Assembly: GCA_009982845.1 (NCBI GenBank)
Contig: JAADKB010000008.1
Coordinates: forward strand, 930,001-994,000
Source: Delphinella strobiligena
Taxonomy: Eukaryota > Ascomycota > Dothideomycetes > Dothideales > Dothioraceae
Reading direction: 5' to 3'
DNA length: 64,000 nt
A program made the position numbers and the translations under genes. The notes under the pieces are model-generated. The model saw only the letters and a program-made list of their open reading frames with translations. It was not told the DNA's origin and did not search any database. Of this stretch, positions 42,298 through 54,241 are shown in pieces. Each line of letters opens with the position of its first letter. Position 1 is the first letter of the stretch.

Positions 42298-45279
42298 TCA
42301 TGCCTGCAGGTGCTCTGGATCAACTTTGCTTTGCTTGAATAAGCTCTTGCCCTTCATCCATTGTCGATATGCTTTGTATCTCTTTTTATTGCCGTCCTCT
42401 TCAAACACGGTCAAAGGATCATCTTTCAATGTAAGATAATCCAAGTATTCAGACATGTCATCCGAGTCGCACTCGAGTTCCAAAATATCATCGCCATCAA
42501 TGCTGCTCCTGCGACCGTTAACGTAATCCATGAAATCCAGCACGGTTTCTGACATTGGTTGGGGCACTTCATTCCCTAGCACAAGAGGCATGTTGAGTGG
42601 GTGTGAGATGTAGCGATCGTACTCTACAGTCTCATCAATTGTCACTGATGGATTGAGCGATTTCTCGTAAATCTTATTCAGAGTCAGCTGCGCCATTGCC
42701 GCTTTGTCAGCCTTCTTCTTCACTGTCTCTGCAGCATAGTCCCTCTGCCCGGACGTGTCTCGGAGAATACCTCCTTGAGCGACGGCCACACGTGGATCTG
42801 GTAATTGGACCATCCTTGGAGGTGCGTCATTCTCACTAGTTGGGTCGACGATAGTCACGCCTTTTCGAGCAGGTTTCTTCTCTGGCGATTCCACCTGTTT
42901 GTTCGCGTCCAGTCGTGGTACAAATGGGCTAAAATCGAATTTGCTATCCTTGTTGGGTCGATCGGGTAGATAGCGATTGTTGGAATTGATTCGATATGCG
43001 TAGACCTTGAGGAATGACGATACAGCTAGGGGCCGGTAATATTCAAGCCAGTAATCATCGTATCGCGCAATCCCACGTCCCGTGAGTCTGTTCTGTAGGG
43101 CTCCCGGGAGGGAAGGTAATTTCCGTGGTTCAAGGTTTTCAGGGGTGTACCATGTGATATAACTCCTACGAGCACGATCGAGATAAGATCTCGGATCAGA
43201 GTGATGAAGGTAGTAATCTGTCGCAAGATCCCAGAGCATCGGTTGTCCTTGTGACCAGATGTAGTTTCCGAGAAAGAGATTGTATGCCTCTTGTCGCTGT
43301 GAGTCGAGGAAAGAATTGTGGTAGTACCGTTTGAAACTTTCCACCATGTCTCGAGAGTGACTTTGCCAATGGTTGATCTTCCTATAGGTAGCCATTGTGT
43401 TGACGAGGTGAGACCCGCCATACTGGACTGCAATCGTGTCTCCGTGATCATGGAACATGTGAGTGAATATGTTGACGGCGTCCGAATCATATTCCATGTC
43501 AGGTGTAGAAAGTACTCCCAAAGCCACAAGTTGGTGCCCAAGCGCACGCTTTCCAATCACAAACTGTGCGGCATTCGTTCTGTCGAGGCAATCAATGCAG
43601 TTCGTTCGGGCGACACCGTTCTGGACTTGGGATGTACCGTCTTCGTCGACGCCGTTGCGGAAGAAGCCAGTCTTCTGCACAATCTCCTCGGCGATATTCT
43701 CCAATGTACCTATCACGTCTCCACCTCGCGTCTTTGCAGCTCTGCTCATGTCGAAAGCCTTGTAGAGCATCTTTTTGTCTTCTGGCAAGAACTGATTGAG
43801 ATACGCTATTGCGTTTTGGAACTCTTGGAGAAGTTTTGATTCTCTCGGTGTTCTTTCACGTGCTTTGATAAGATTGAGAACGTAAACCTGGCAGCCATAC
43901 CGCTTGAACAAGTCGTCAAAATGCAATGCAGCTGGCTGATAAAATGGATCTGTCAAGTTGAGATCTATATCAGGCTTGGGGCTCACACCGCTGTTGTCTT
44001 GAGTCCAATACAATGGAATACTTCCCCGGTGATGGACATAGGATGTGTACGTCGGATTGGAAAACATTCGCGGGCCAGGTGCATGGAACGAAGTTGTGAG
44101 CATCTCGGACACAATCTGCTCTGTTTCGACATCGTTGGCCACATAGCCCAAATCATTTGCTCCTCGTTTCAAAAAGCGTGCTCCAGCAAAAAAGCGCGAG
44201 CGTCGTCCGATGATTGTAATATAGATGCTGCGCCCAAAAACATCGAGGGTCGCCTGATCGATAAACCCATGAATGATTGGTACACACCAGTCATATGGAT
44301 TTTTCAGCGCAGACGCCGCAGGTTTGAGCAGATGATTATTCCACACAAACATATCGTTGAAGTCATGATCAGGTTTTAACAGTCCCTCGTTGATAGCGGT
44401 CCTCTGTTGGATGACATTGTCCTGAAGCGTACGCGTTATGTTGTACGAATAGCTGAAGTAGAAAGATCTGGTCAGATCAAGATTGCTCAGGATACTGAGA
44501 AAGCGAGCCTCTTCTGCATTTCGATCCCGGGCGAATCGAGAGCTTACACCGGTGGTCAAGGGGATGAGTTCGGTGCCATCAACTTGATATACGTAGTGCC
44601 CACCAAGCATTGCAACCTGCTGACGTTTGGTAATCAAGAGCATATAATATGATTCCGTGAATCTGATGAATCCAAGCACACCCCAAAAACTGCACTTTAG
44701 TCGTAGACCGCCCGTTGCTTTGTTGCCGTCATCGATCGCGGTAAGTAGTTGGGTGATTTCCTTCTTGCTATAGATTATGTCGTCCTCGAAAACTGCGAGT
44801 TGTCCAGGTGGAGCAGTTCGGTCAATCTTGAGTACTTTGAAGTACTTGTCCGTGATGTCAGCACCAGTCAGCCAGTAGCGGACGTTGGTTTCGTAAAGCA
44901 TGAATCTATGCATTCTGTGGAAGCCCGGTTGCTGTAATTCTGGTGCGTCCGATCCATCAAAGATTTCACCAGGCTCACCCTCATCAATGTTACTTGGGCA
45001 TAAAGGTTCAGCTTCTTCGCCAAAAGACTCCTCGACACCAACGGCGTCAAAAACTTGTTGATCCGGAGCAAAGTCGTCAGGTTCCTTGAGGCTAGATGTA
45101 GCGGTACCGGGTGTGGAATCATTCGGGTCGACCTGAAGCGTGGTAAAATCGTTCGAGTCTGGTTGGGCATCGTGCGGTGGTGGAGTGGATTCAGCTTCGA
45201 CAGGTAAAGCGCTGGCATCCTGCGTCGCCACGTCACTCCCGACATCTTCTACATCAGAAGGATGCAGATTCTCTGCCAT
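42298..45279 (-). CDS. FIG4: Polyphosphoinositide 5-phosphatase FIG4 (Sac domain)
   Basis: Sac-family phosphatase that hydrolyses PI(3,5)P2 on vacuole and endosome membranes and, with Vac14, supports the kinase Fab1. It is a single exon of 993 residues. After an acidic, disordered N-terminal ~115 residues the Sac N-domain starts (MHRFMLYETNVRYWLTG, YFKVLKIDRT). The catalytic CX5R loop CIDCLDR lies in TNCIDCLDRTNAAQFVIG near residue 560, and VQYGGSHLVNTMATYRK follows. The C-terminal part carries the Fig4-type region QPMLWDLATDYYLHH and a basic segment. The stop lies only ~50 bp from that of the preceding plus-strand gene, so the two converge. Family assignment is firm. Confidence 0.93.
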   Translation of the reverse strand: MAENLHPSDVEDVGSDVATQDASALPVEAESTPPPHDAQPDSNDFTTLQVDPNDSTPGTATSSLKEPDDFAPDQQVFDAVGVEESFGEEAEPLCPSNIDEGEPGEIFDGSDAPELQQPGFHRMHRFMLYETNVRYWLTGADITDKYFKVLKIDRTAPPGQLAVFEDDIIYSKKEITQLLTAIDDGNKATGGLRLKCSFWGVLGFIRFTESYYMLLITKRQQVAMLGGHYVYQVDGTELIPLTTGVSSRFARDRNAEEARFLSILSNLDLTRSFYFSYSYNITRTLQDNVIQQRTAINEGLLKPDHDFNDMFVWNNHLLKPAASALKNPYDWCVPIIHGFIDQATLDVFGRSIYITIIGRRSRFFAGARFLKRGANDLGYVANDVETEQIVSEMLTTSFHAPGPRMFSNPTYTSYVHHRGSIPLYWTQDNSGVSPKPDIDLNLTDPFYQPAALHFDDLFKRYGCQVYVLNLIKARERTPRESKLLQEFQNAIAYLNQFLPEDKKMLYKAFDMSRAAKTRGGDVIGTLENIAEEIVQKTGFFRNGVDEDGTSQVQNGVARTNCIDCLDRTNAAQFVIGKRALGHQLVALGVLSTPDMEYDSDAVNIFTHMFHDHGDTIAVQYGGSHLVNTMATYRKINHWQSHSRDMVESFKRYYHNSFLDSQRQEAYNLFLGNYIWSQGQPMLWDLATDYYLHHSDPRSYLDRARRSYITWYTPENLEPRKLPSLPGALQNRLTGRGIARYDDYWLEYYRPLAVSSFLKVYAYRINSNNRYLPDRPNKDSKFDFSPFVPRLDANKQVESPEKKPARKGVTIVDPTSENDAPPRMVQLPDPRVAVAQGGILRDTSGQRDYAAETVKKKADKAAMAQLTLNKIYEKSLNPSVTIDETVEYDRYISHPLNMPLVLGNEVPQPMSETVLDFMDYVNGRRSSIDGDDILELECDSDDMSEYLDYLTLKDDPLTVFEEDGNKKRYKAYRQWMKGKSLFKQSKVDPEHLQA

Positions 45280-45692
45280 GTTTATTTATGGTGCAAAGGT
45301 TGAATCTGCGTTCGAGAAGCACTATTACATCCGACCTATTGGCGGTGATTGTTGCATGGCTTGATAGAGCGATGCGGGAGTAATGGCCCGGAATATTTTG
45401 ATAATTACGACAGTCTTATTTTGGCTCCAAGCCTGTTACAACATCGTGGAATAGATATGCGACGGGGGTGTATGTCGTCAGGAAGTCATTGTGGAATCAA
45501 TTAAGTGGCAGCAGGTGCACGTCTACACATGGACCATAAACCGACGTCGAGCACGCGTCGGCCCGTCGTGTGGAGCTGGCCTAGGTCGATCACCGCCACG
45601 CTATAGGTACGCCCGGCACGCTTTACAGTGCAAGGAAATATACGAGTAAAAACATTGAAACAATTTCATTCCTCATTGCAGTCTTGAGACAT
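45280..45692. other. Intergenic, nothing recognised
   Basis: 413 bp between the FIG4 start and the GH125 stop. No coding content seen; presumably the FIG4 promoter. Confidence 0.4.
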
Positions 45693-47453
45693 CTATTCTA
45701 TTATATAAGGTTTCGCCCCAGGGCCGAAAAGCAAATGTGGTTTCCGTTCTGCGATATCAAGGATTGTTTGCGCAAAGACCGAATTCGCCCAAGCAAACCA
45801 AACTCCTGCACACGATTTTAGTAAACATACTTGAAACTCTAATATGTGGAGTACTTACGGGTGTAGTCTTTAAGACGCTCGACGTTGATACTTTCGTGGA
45901 CAAGGCCAAGGGGACTGGCACGTTTGACGGCATTCAGAAGGCCTGTAATTTCTTCGTCGTCATCTGAGGTCATGGCTTGAACCAGCAAACTCATAGGCCA
46001 TGCGTTCTGGAGTCCAATGTGCGGACCTCCTATTCCTTTGAAGGCTTTGCCTGTCAAGAAGTATGGGTTGCTTGCCTTATCCAAGATCATGCGTCTTGTG
46101 TTTTGATAAGTCTGCTCTTCTACTCGAAGAAATCCTAACAAAGGCAAGGCAAGCAGGGATGGCAGATTGGCATCGTCCATCAGAATTGCCGAGCCGTATC
46201 CATCGACTTCAAAGGCAAAGACCGGACCGTACTTTTTGTGTGATACTACGCCATGTTCCCAGACACCCTTCTCGATCGTCTTGCCACGAGACTCGAGATT
46301 CTTTGCCAATGCAGGTTTGCCAACGGCCGCAAGCATAGTGGCGGCACGTTTCAGCTCAACTGCCATCATGGCATTAGCAGGAATGAAAAAGCCCAGAATG
46401 GTGGCATCATCGCTGGGGCGGAAGGCGCTACGAATGAGGCCTGTTCCCCAGTTGAGGGGGTTTCCATTCCCACCTAGACTGAGTGTCTCGGTTCCGGCAT
46501 CCGTGCGACGACGGAAGGTGTATTCGTTTCGCCTGAATGCTCCAGTCTTGGGATCAAATGTAGATTTGGCCTGTTCATCCAGAGCAGAGAGCAGCGTGTC
46601 CAGAGCAAGGTACCATCGGGGCGTGAGAAAGGCAGTGGACGCAGTATGCTTGTAATATTGGTTTGTCAAAGAGAGGAAATGTGCCAAAGAGTCCAGCTCG
46701 TACTTGCATTCGAACACCTTTGAGGGTTCGTAAGTCGGATGCACTGAATCTTCTTGGCCATTGTCAGTTGGGGCCAGCTTGCTAGGAGGAGGTGGCTGGA
46801 AAGCATTGCAGTAGGGTGACTCGATCACGTATTCGGCTTGCGTATTGATCGCACCCAGGATAAGGGTGTCAATGGCCTTGTCTCTCTTTGACAACCTTTG
46901 GTATTGAGCCAGCTGGTTGGTAGAATCTCGTAGCCACTCAGCATTGATGTCTCCAGTCACAATGAAGCTTTGTGGGCCTTCCCATTTACCCTGGTCGATA
47001 CTGGCTGTATATGTCGAGTGCTGCAGCTTTTCTGAGCCATCCACGTGCCATTTCACGGTCGTGTCCAATGTGTTTGGGAAAGCGTTCTCGAATAACCGTG
47101 CCAAGTCTTTATCTAGCATACTCTCGCTCATGTGCGTGATGATGCCTTCTACCAGATCGGACTCGAACGTTCGACATTGTTGCGCGGGTCGCTGGAAAGG
47201 AAGCTCAAGTGGTCCTTCGCTGTAGGGAACACTGTAAATGATCAGAGACTGCTTGAGGTCGGTGGTAAGGACAAGGAAGAAGGGCATACTGGAGGAACCT
47301 AGCATAATGCTCATATGCAGGGCAAGCCGCGAGAATCTTCGCCTTGTCCTTTGCGCTCTTAATGGGACTCGGACCAGTTCCGGAAGCGCAATGCACACGA
47401 ACGAAGCAAAGTCCGGCTAGTAATGCCAGGGCGGCAGTGGAAGGCACTAGCAT
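45693..47453 (-). CDS. Secreted GH125 exo-alpha-1,6-mannosidase
   Basis: Predicted glycoside hydrolase family 125 (old DUF1237) enzyme that trims alpha-1,6-linked mannose, likely in the secretory pathway or outside the cell. The exons 47453-47299, 47231-45859 and 45805-45693 join in phase to 546 residues. A signal peptide (MLVPSTAALALLAGLCFVRV) is followed by family signatures LPFQRPAQQCRTF, FIVTGDINAEWLRDSTNQL, SPYCNAFQPPPPSK, FECKYELDSLAHFLSL, EYTFRRRTDAGTETL, IRSAFRPSDDATILGFFIPA and GPHIGLQNAWPMSLLVQAM. The last exon supplies RVWFAWANSVFAQTIL. For intron 1 two acceptors are in frame (47232 or about 10 nt further in); I used the upstream one. It is divergent from the MFS gene at 48145. Confidence 0.9.
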
Positions 47454-48144
47454 GATTCTTTCCTCTCACAGAGATTTGTGTAACAAAGACTAAAGACTCG
47501 TCTTCGAAGAGCGCAAGTTGGATGCGCTATCAGTAGAGTTGAGGAGGGGCTACTCCACGATGCTCCTGATATGCGCCGACTAAACCCAGCGCATACGTGT
47601 GCTTCAGCGATAGGAAATGGACGTGGTCCCGTTAATAGTGCATCAGTATGTATATTTACCTTTGAATGAACGTGTGGAATGTCATTAAATGAAGCCAACA
47701 AGATAAGACGTTAAGCAATACCCTAAGGTTGACCTCCGCACAAGTACCCGTCGGCCAAGATACATGCCAAGGCCGCATAGATGTTTCCATCTTATCGCTG
47801 CGTGTCAACATGTTTATTTCTCCAGCAACGTGATAGGATACCAGAAGTGTAGTTGTCCCAAAAGGATCTTGCAGAGTCGCGGCCTTGCATCAATGCACCG
47901 AGCCGTTCAATATGTTCCCACGGGGTAGTGAGATGGCAGATCGATTCCCGATCGGCGCCGAGGCCGCAAAAGGCCAGGTCTGTGATCGAGGACGGTGAGA
48001 TCAGTACCTCATATTAAGGCCTTACCCCTGCCCCTCAATGATTGTCATAGTGGCTTACGTTCCATATGACCTTGTTAAGTATTCATCTTTGTGCTCTCCC
48101 ATCTCTCTATACAGAGACGCATTTGCTATCAATTGGCGGTCGGG
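47454..48144. promoter_or_regulatory. Shared divergent promoter region, GH125 / MFS symporter
   Basis: 691 bp between divergent starts. No coding frame is credible and no specific regulatory site is claimed. Confidence 0.4.
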
Positions 48145-49898
48145 ATGACTGGCCATCAATCCAGCCCGCGGAGGAGCGGGCAATACGACGGGTCCCGGCT
48201 TGAGCGGGATGCTCATGAGGATCCAAGACGTTTCAATGACCGGAGCGAAAGCTTTCCCTTAGCTGCCTGGAACTCGGATGGGTCAGGGGATGGCCATGGT
48301 ATGCCTGACGACGATGATGAAAATTCATGGTTCAGTCAAGAAGAGGAGCAACGAGTTGTGAAGAAGCTTGATAGACGTCTAGTGCTATTCGTCGCCTTGC
48401 TTTATCTTCTATCATTCTTAGACAGATCGAGTATGTTCGAGCGTTGGCCAAAAGCCCAGTCTCTCAAGAACGCTTACACTAATTGAATGCCCCGACCAGA
48501 TATCGGAAATGCAAAGGCTGCTGGCCTGGTAACTGATCTCCATCTGACAGAAGCCCAATTCCATTGGATCCTCGATGGCTTCTACGTTACATATATCTTG
48601 TTCGAATTTATGACCATTTGGTGAGTTTCGCTCTGTATCCCTTGCAGGTAGACGTCGAGTCTCGACATCGAAGATGGAGCTGATGGGCGGGAAACAGCTA
48701 TCGCATATTCCCCGCTCATATATACATCTCATGCTGCATCACCGTCATGGGATTGGTGGCAGCACTGCAAAGTGTCACCACCGGCTTCTGGTCTATGATA
48801 ATCTTGCGTCTATGTTTAGGCATAGCAGAAGCCTCATTCGGCCCAGGCATTCCATTCTATCTTTCATTCTTCTTCAAGCGGGACGAATTGGCGCGTCGTA
48901 CCGGTGTTTTCATAGCCGCAGCCCCATTAGCAAACAGTTTTGCTGGCAGCCTTGCTTGGCTGATTCTTCGTTTTGCTGGGGGGACGATCGATGGCTGGAG
49001 ATTACTCTTCATCGTCGAGGGCTTTCCTAACATTCTTCTTGCCGTGGTGGCCTGGTATGTCATACCCGACTCACCGAGCAGCGCGCAATGGCTCAGCGGC
49101 AGAGAACAAAAAGTAGCAACTCTGCGGCTTGAAAAGAGAGCTCCAAAAACCAAACTTGAAGACAACTCTCGAGAGACCGTCCATCAGAGTCTAAAATGGA
49201 GCAAGATTCTCGACACCTTGAAGGATCCTAAAAGCTACATGGTAGCCATGATTCTCTTCAGTCTGAACGTGGCCTTCAGCTCCCTTCCCGTCTTTCTTCC
49301 AACCATTGTCGGGAACATGGGCTTCTCGGCCCTCGCAGCCCAGGGCATGTCTGCTTTCCCCAATCTCTCAGCCTTTGTAATCGTGCTCGTCACAGCCATT
49401 CTCTCCGACCGCTACAAAAGCAGATCGATACCCCTGATAGGTCACGCGTTGATGGCCATGTCCGGGTACGCGTTGCTAGCCGCCGCACCGACGATGCCAA
49501 ACTTTATACGCTATCTCTGTCTGTTTCCCATGACGGCCGGGTTCTTCAGCGCCGTTACCATGGTCATTGTTTGGACGGTCAATAATCACGAGTCTGACGA
49601 GGGCAAGGCGGTCGGGTCGTCCATCTTGCAGGTCTTTGGGCATATTGGCTCCTTAGTGGGTCAGCAATTGTATCCAGATGCTGGTGCACCATATTATGTC
49701 AAGAGTCATGCGATTTGCGCCTTCTTCATGGGATTGGCCGCATTGTCGGCGCTTGCGCTTAGAATGGTTTTGAAAAGTACAAACCTCAAGCGCGCAACCC
49801 AAAAGCCGGAGTATGATTATGTAGGCGAAGACAACGAGACTTTTATGGGTGGTCCAAACAGACATGATTTTGTCAGTAACTTTCAGTATATCTTATAA
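48145..49898 (+). CDS. MFS anion:cation symporter (Dal5/Tna1-like)
   Basis: Plasma-membrane transporter of the anion:cation symporter family, whose fungal members import allantoate, nicotinate, pantothenate and related organic anions. The exons 48145-48430, 48500-48620 and 48698-49898 join in phase to 535 residues. The signature start of TM1, KLDRRLVLFVALLYLLSFLDR then SNIGNAKAAGL, spans intron 1. About twelve hydrophobic segments follow, with LRLCLGIAEASFGPGIPFYL (TM4-5), RRTGVFIAAAPLANSFAG, DGWRLLFIVEGFPNILLAV and MPNFIRYLCLFPMTAGFFSA. The N-terminal ~90 residues are hydrophilic and Ser/Asp-rich. The substrate cannot be told from sequence. The open frame begins upstream on GTG; the first ATG is at 48145. 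Confidence 0.87.
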
Positions 49899-50109
49899 TA
49901 AGGAATATAGAACGAGAACTGGGGTGAAAAATATAGTATCGTCTTGATAAATTTTCATTGAAGCCTGCCAATGGATATCACTCTTTTTATACGCAAGGAA
50001 TACAAACCTTACCATGCCTGATATCAATCAACAAACGACCCGCCTATGTGGTATATGCAAAGCGACGGGAAGATGACAAAACATAAGAAACGCTCTCGCC
50101 AGCACCCAA

Positions 50110-52633
50110 TCATAGATCATCATCAACATCAATGGCGTCCGGGTTGGCAGCCATCTGTGCTGCTGCTTCGGGGTGTCTATCACCGCCCTGAGGCCCTGTA
50201 GACGCGGCGACAAAGCCTTGCGGGGCGCGAGCTTGGCGCTCAAGTGCAGCCATGGCATCTGCCTTTTCTGCGGTTGCGTCGTTGAGGTCGCCATTGGTAT
50301 CGCCGTCTGCGGTAGGAGGTTGTTGGCTCCGAGCAATGGCTTGGGAGGCGATGAAGCTTACGTCGGTGCTGTGAGATTATTAGTATATATGGAGCAATGT
50401 TCAGATATGCAAAGACGAATACATACTTGTATTGTGCCTGCACGCTGCGCTTGATGCGAAGCATGTCCTTGAACGTGTCTTCGTTTCCGTGCTGCACTTC
50501 GAACCCTTCCCACTTTTGCCAGAAGATCGGGTCCCGCCTGGGATCTGCGAATTGACTGGCATGTCCAAAAATTGACCTTGCACGGTCGATTTCGCCGAGC
50601 CTCCGCTCCATTTCCGCAAACTTGAGACACATTTCTTTGGCTTCGGTGTCTGGCAGGGCGGCGATAGCACGCTCGTAAATAGACCGCGTCGATGTGAGGC
50701 CAAAGTTTGAGGCTGATTTTGTGATATAAAAGTTGAACATTTCCATGCGATCCTCATCAGATACAGCACGTGTTGCTCTCTCGTAGATGCGCATTGCGTG
50801 TCGGGCCAGTCCACGCTCCTCCTCCAGAGCACCGTACATGAGGTACAGAACCTTGGCAAACTTGGGCGGGCAGCCCTCAACGGCCTGTTCAAAGAGGTCT
50901 CGTAATCGCTCGATACTGATCTTGCGGTCGACGGCTTTGGTTAGGTATAGATTCCATAGCTCGAAGGCTACGGGATAAGAGAAGAGGTCCAGACCGCGCT
51001 CGTAAATTTTGAATGATTCTTCAAAGTACTTGTTCTCTTCCAACACATTGGCGTAATTGACGACAGTCTGGGGAGTGGCAATGCGCAATTCGAAGATGCG
51101 CTCGTAGACTTTTCGAGTCTCTTCGAGAGTGCTGACCGACTCCACAAGGTCGACATAGAAAGACCAGAGCTTCCAACTCTTGTGGACTCTTTGTTGAGGG
51201 CTCAAGGTGTCATCGAAGTAATCGACAGTGCTTCGCTTGGGCGCCTGTGTAGCCTTGGCCATGATGTCGACGGCTTTGTCAAAGTTCTCATTCCTGAGCT
51301 CCATTTCAGCCCATTCGCACCACATCTCGGCAAGCTCATTGACGGATTTGAAGGGAACCTTGACGGCCTTTTCCATGATGATTCTCGCGTTCCGCATGTC
51401 CCCTCTCTCCTCGTAGAACTTTGCGTAATTGGTCCACAGCATGTGGAAACGGCCAATAGCTTTCTTAGGGGAGATAGCAGCGATGGCATCGGTGTAAGTC
51501 TGAACGACCTGTTGCTTGTTGTCACCCCACAGAGCGACCCTCTTCTCCCACTCGTTGACGCTATTGGGATTCTGTCGTAGAAGGACGTCATTGACAAGGA
51601 AGGGACGTCTGTCCATGAGCTGTTCGAAGCGCATCATACGGATATCAAGGTCTAGGTCGGCATCCTCGTCTAGCTTTTCCTTTGCCGATCTCGCAGCAGC
51701 GTCGTCCATCTTAATGCCAATCAAGGCCTCCTCGGCTTCTGCGTACGTGTCGAAGACGATGGAGAAATCGCGCACGGTCATGACAGTTGTGATGCCCTCC
51801 TCGAATATATCTCTTGCTCTTTCATAGTCGCCCTTGTTGATCCAGTAGCGAGCAAGTCCAACCCACAAGATGCCTCTTTGGTCAGGAAAACGAGAGACCC
51901 CACTGCGCACAATGCGCTCGACGTGGATACCGCTGTCTTGTCCAGTCTGGACTTCTCGAGCATGGTCAATTATCAGCTCCAGCATCTCGGTCCAGAATTG
52001 GAAAGGGCCCTTTGCTTCCTTGCTCCGGAAGCGAGGATTGTCCAGAATGTCCATGTACCTTTTTACAGCCTCGGTGTATTGCTTCTGCTCAACCAATATC
52101 TCAATGAAGTCTTCGACGTGCTCGGGATGAACCTGCATATAGCGTCTCCATATCTTGACAGCAGTGTCCCCCGAGGCCGAATTGGCAAAGGGCCGGTATA
52201 GGGCCCATATGCGGTTGTGCTGAGTAATTGGCAGAGCTCTGAGAGCGCGATCGAAGGTGCGACGGGTAGAGGTGACTAGCGGCTGCTGACACAGGAACGA
52301 GAGGTACATTTCCCAGATGCGCGGCATTTTGTTGAGCAGAACGAGTGCCTTTTCGAAGAGCGCGTTGACCTTAGCATATTCGGCGCTATGTTTGGCAGGG
52401 TTCCTGTTCCGTAGATGATTGACTCTGAGCTCGAGATATAGCTTCCACAGCTTGTAGCTTCTGGGCAAGGTGTTGCATGCGCGTTCCAGCACGAAGCATT
52501 GCTCAAGCAAAGAGCCGTATTGGCGCTTGAAGTTGGCGTAGTCCAGCCATGGCCTTATACTGCCTGTGTTGCGCAGAATGTCGTTTTCGTAGATGACATC
52601 GTTATCGGTGATGAGATAAAGGTGCGATGACAT
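50110..52633 (-). CDS. SYF1: Pre-mRNA-splicing factor SYF1 (HAT-repeat)
   Basis: Scaffold of the Prp19-associated (NTC) complex that supports spliceosome activation. The exons 52633-50427 and 50368-50110 join in phase to 821 residues. Nearly the whole protein is HAT/TPR-like helical repeats, for example RPWLDYANFKRQYGSLLEQC, RSYKLWKLYLELRVNHL, HVEDFIEILVEQKQYTEAV, NARIIMEKAVKVPFKSVNEL and YERATRAVSDEDRMEMFNFY. The acidic, Ala-rich tail ends AIDVDDDL. The start MSSHLYLITDNDVIYENDIL is the family start; the open frame runs 49 codons further upstream without conservation. It is divergent from VMA8. Confidence 0.94.
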
Positions 52634-53189
52634 GGCAGGCGAATGTTGCCTGGTGGGGACGTCGTGCGTGTGCGTCTTCTTGCCTTTACCAACCGACAGG
52701 ACGAATGGTGGAGTTTGGGTTCGCAACAGCTCTCCGGGCATCACTACCCTACCGGTAGCACAGCCTGTGGACTGCTGCACCCTGGAAATAGAGATAACTT
52801 GAGAGAAACTACAGCGAGCGACAAGCTATTTCAATTGGTTGTGGTCGTCTCAATCAATTCCAAACTTGTCGCGCTCCTGCCTCAGATTATCGTCTCACCA
52901 GAAGCTTGGCATTGCAGCCTTCTAAGTTTCCGTCTGTGCCTGGAGACCAGGAGAGGTTCGACAGTCCGAGGGTCCGCCCTCCCCCTCTCACGTCCGCTGT
53001 CCGACGTCCGCTGCACAGCCGTGCCGTCTCTCCGCCCTCCGCGCTTGGCTTGGGGACGTCACTGATTGGGAGCTCATTCAACAAGCACCGATAACTGCAC
53101 CGCTTGATCGCCCTGATCTAATAATCTACAGCTCTTCCGCCTCTACCGTTTAATCTCCAAGAGCCAGACTCCGAGAGTAACCGCCCAAC
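52634..53189. promoter_or_regulatory. Shared divergent promoter region, SYF1 / VMA8
   Basis: 556 bp between divergent start codons, GC-rich at 52960-53060. A CRE-like gGACGTCA (near 53055) lies next to an inverted CCAAT box (attgg, near 53065). Both are plausible housekeeping promoter elements, unproven. Confidence 0.45.
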
Positions 53190-54116
53190 ATGTCGGGCGC
53201 AGGTGTGCGTATCTCTTGTACCCACATGCGTCGAGTTGCTTCTCATGATATTTTAGAACAGGGAAGCCGTCTTCCCTACTCGCCAGAGTTTGGGATTGAT
53301 GAAGAGCAAGCTCAAGGGTGCCCAGACTGGACATGATCTCTTGAAGCGAAAGAGTGAAGCTCTTACAAAGTATCGACACCCGACAGTCACACCTCGTCAA
53401 GACCGCATATTTACATGACCACAGGCGTTTCCGAGACATCACCCGCCGTATTGACGAGGCCAAGCGCAAGATGGGTCGTGTCATGCAGATTGCCGCCTTC
53501 TCCCTGGCCGAAGTCAGTTATGCAATGGGCGGTGCCGGCATCGGCTACCAAATTCAAGAATCCGTCCAATCTGCCAAATTCCGAGTGAGGACCAAGCAAG
53601 AGAACGTCTCCGGTGTCTTTCTCCCTCAATTCGAATCCTTCCAAGCAGAGGGCGCCAGCGATTTCGGTCTCACTGGTCTGGGAAAGGGAGGTCAGCAGGT
53701 CCAGAGGTGTCGCGAAACCTATACCAGGGCTGTTGAGACTCTCGTAGAGCTCGCTAGTCTGCAAACCGCCTTTGTCATTCTCGACGATGTTATCAAAGTG
53801 GTAAATCGAAGAGTCAACGCCATGTGGGTATTCACCACTGCCAATTGTGACGACTGCCTACTAACACGTGCCCAGTGAGCACGTTATCATTCCCCGCACA
53901 GAAAACACCATCAAGTACATCAACTCGGAGCTCGACGAGCTCGACAGAGAAGAGTTCTACAGGCTGAAGAAGGTCTCGGGCAAGAAGGAGAGGGATGCTG
54001 AGGAAGAAGAGGGTGAGCGGAGAAAGAAGAGAGAAAACGAGTCCAAAGATGAGAAGAATGAGGACGCCCCCAAGGATGTCCTGGGCGAAGGAGAGGAAGA
54101 GGACGTTATTTTCTGA
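53190..54116 (+). CDS. VMA8: V-type proton ATPase subunit D
   Basis: Central rotor-shaft subunit of the V1 sector, coupling ATP hydrolysis to proton pumping in vacuoles. The exons 53190-53204 (MSGAG), 53257-53369, 53425-53823 and 53876-54116 join in phase to 255 residues, the usual length. Signatures: REAVFPTRQSLGLMKSKLKG, KRFRDITRRIDEAKRKMGRV, SFQAEGASDFGLTGLGKGGQ, FVILDDVIKVVNRRVNAIEH and RTENTIKYINSELDELDREE. The C-terminus is highly charged (EEEEGERRKKRE) and longer than the conserved part requires, as in other filamentous fungi. The third intron ends directly at the conserved IEHVIIPR segment. Assignment is firm. Confidence 0.95.
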
Positions 54117-54241
54117 TTGTACATTTTGAGCGTCTGCTTGCTTGCTTTGCTAGTTTACGATATCCTGGCAGTATCCTTTGCCCATGACCTCCATGGAACG
54201 CCCGTTACGCCCCTTGCCCATGACGTCTAAACGCCATACCT

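Noticed and set aside
45693..49898. GH125 plus MFS as a mannose-use gene cluster
   Set aside because: The transporter belongs to the organic-anion symporter family, not the sugar porters; adjacency alone does not support a cluster.
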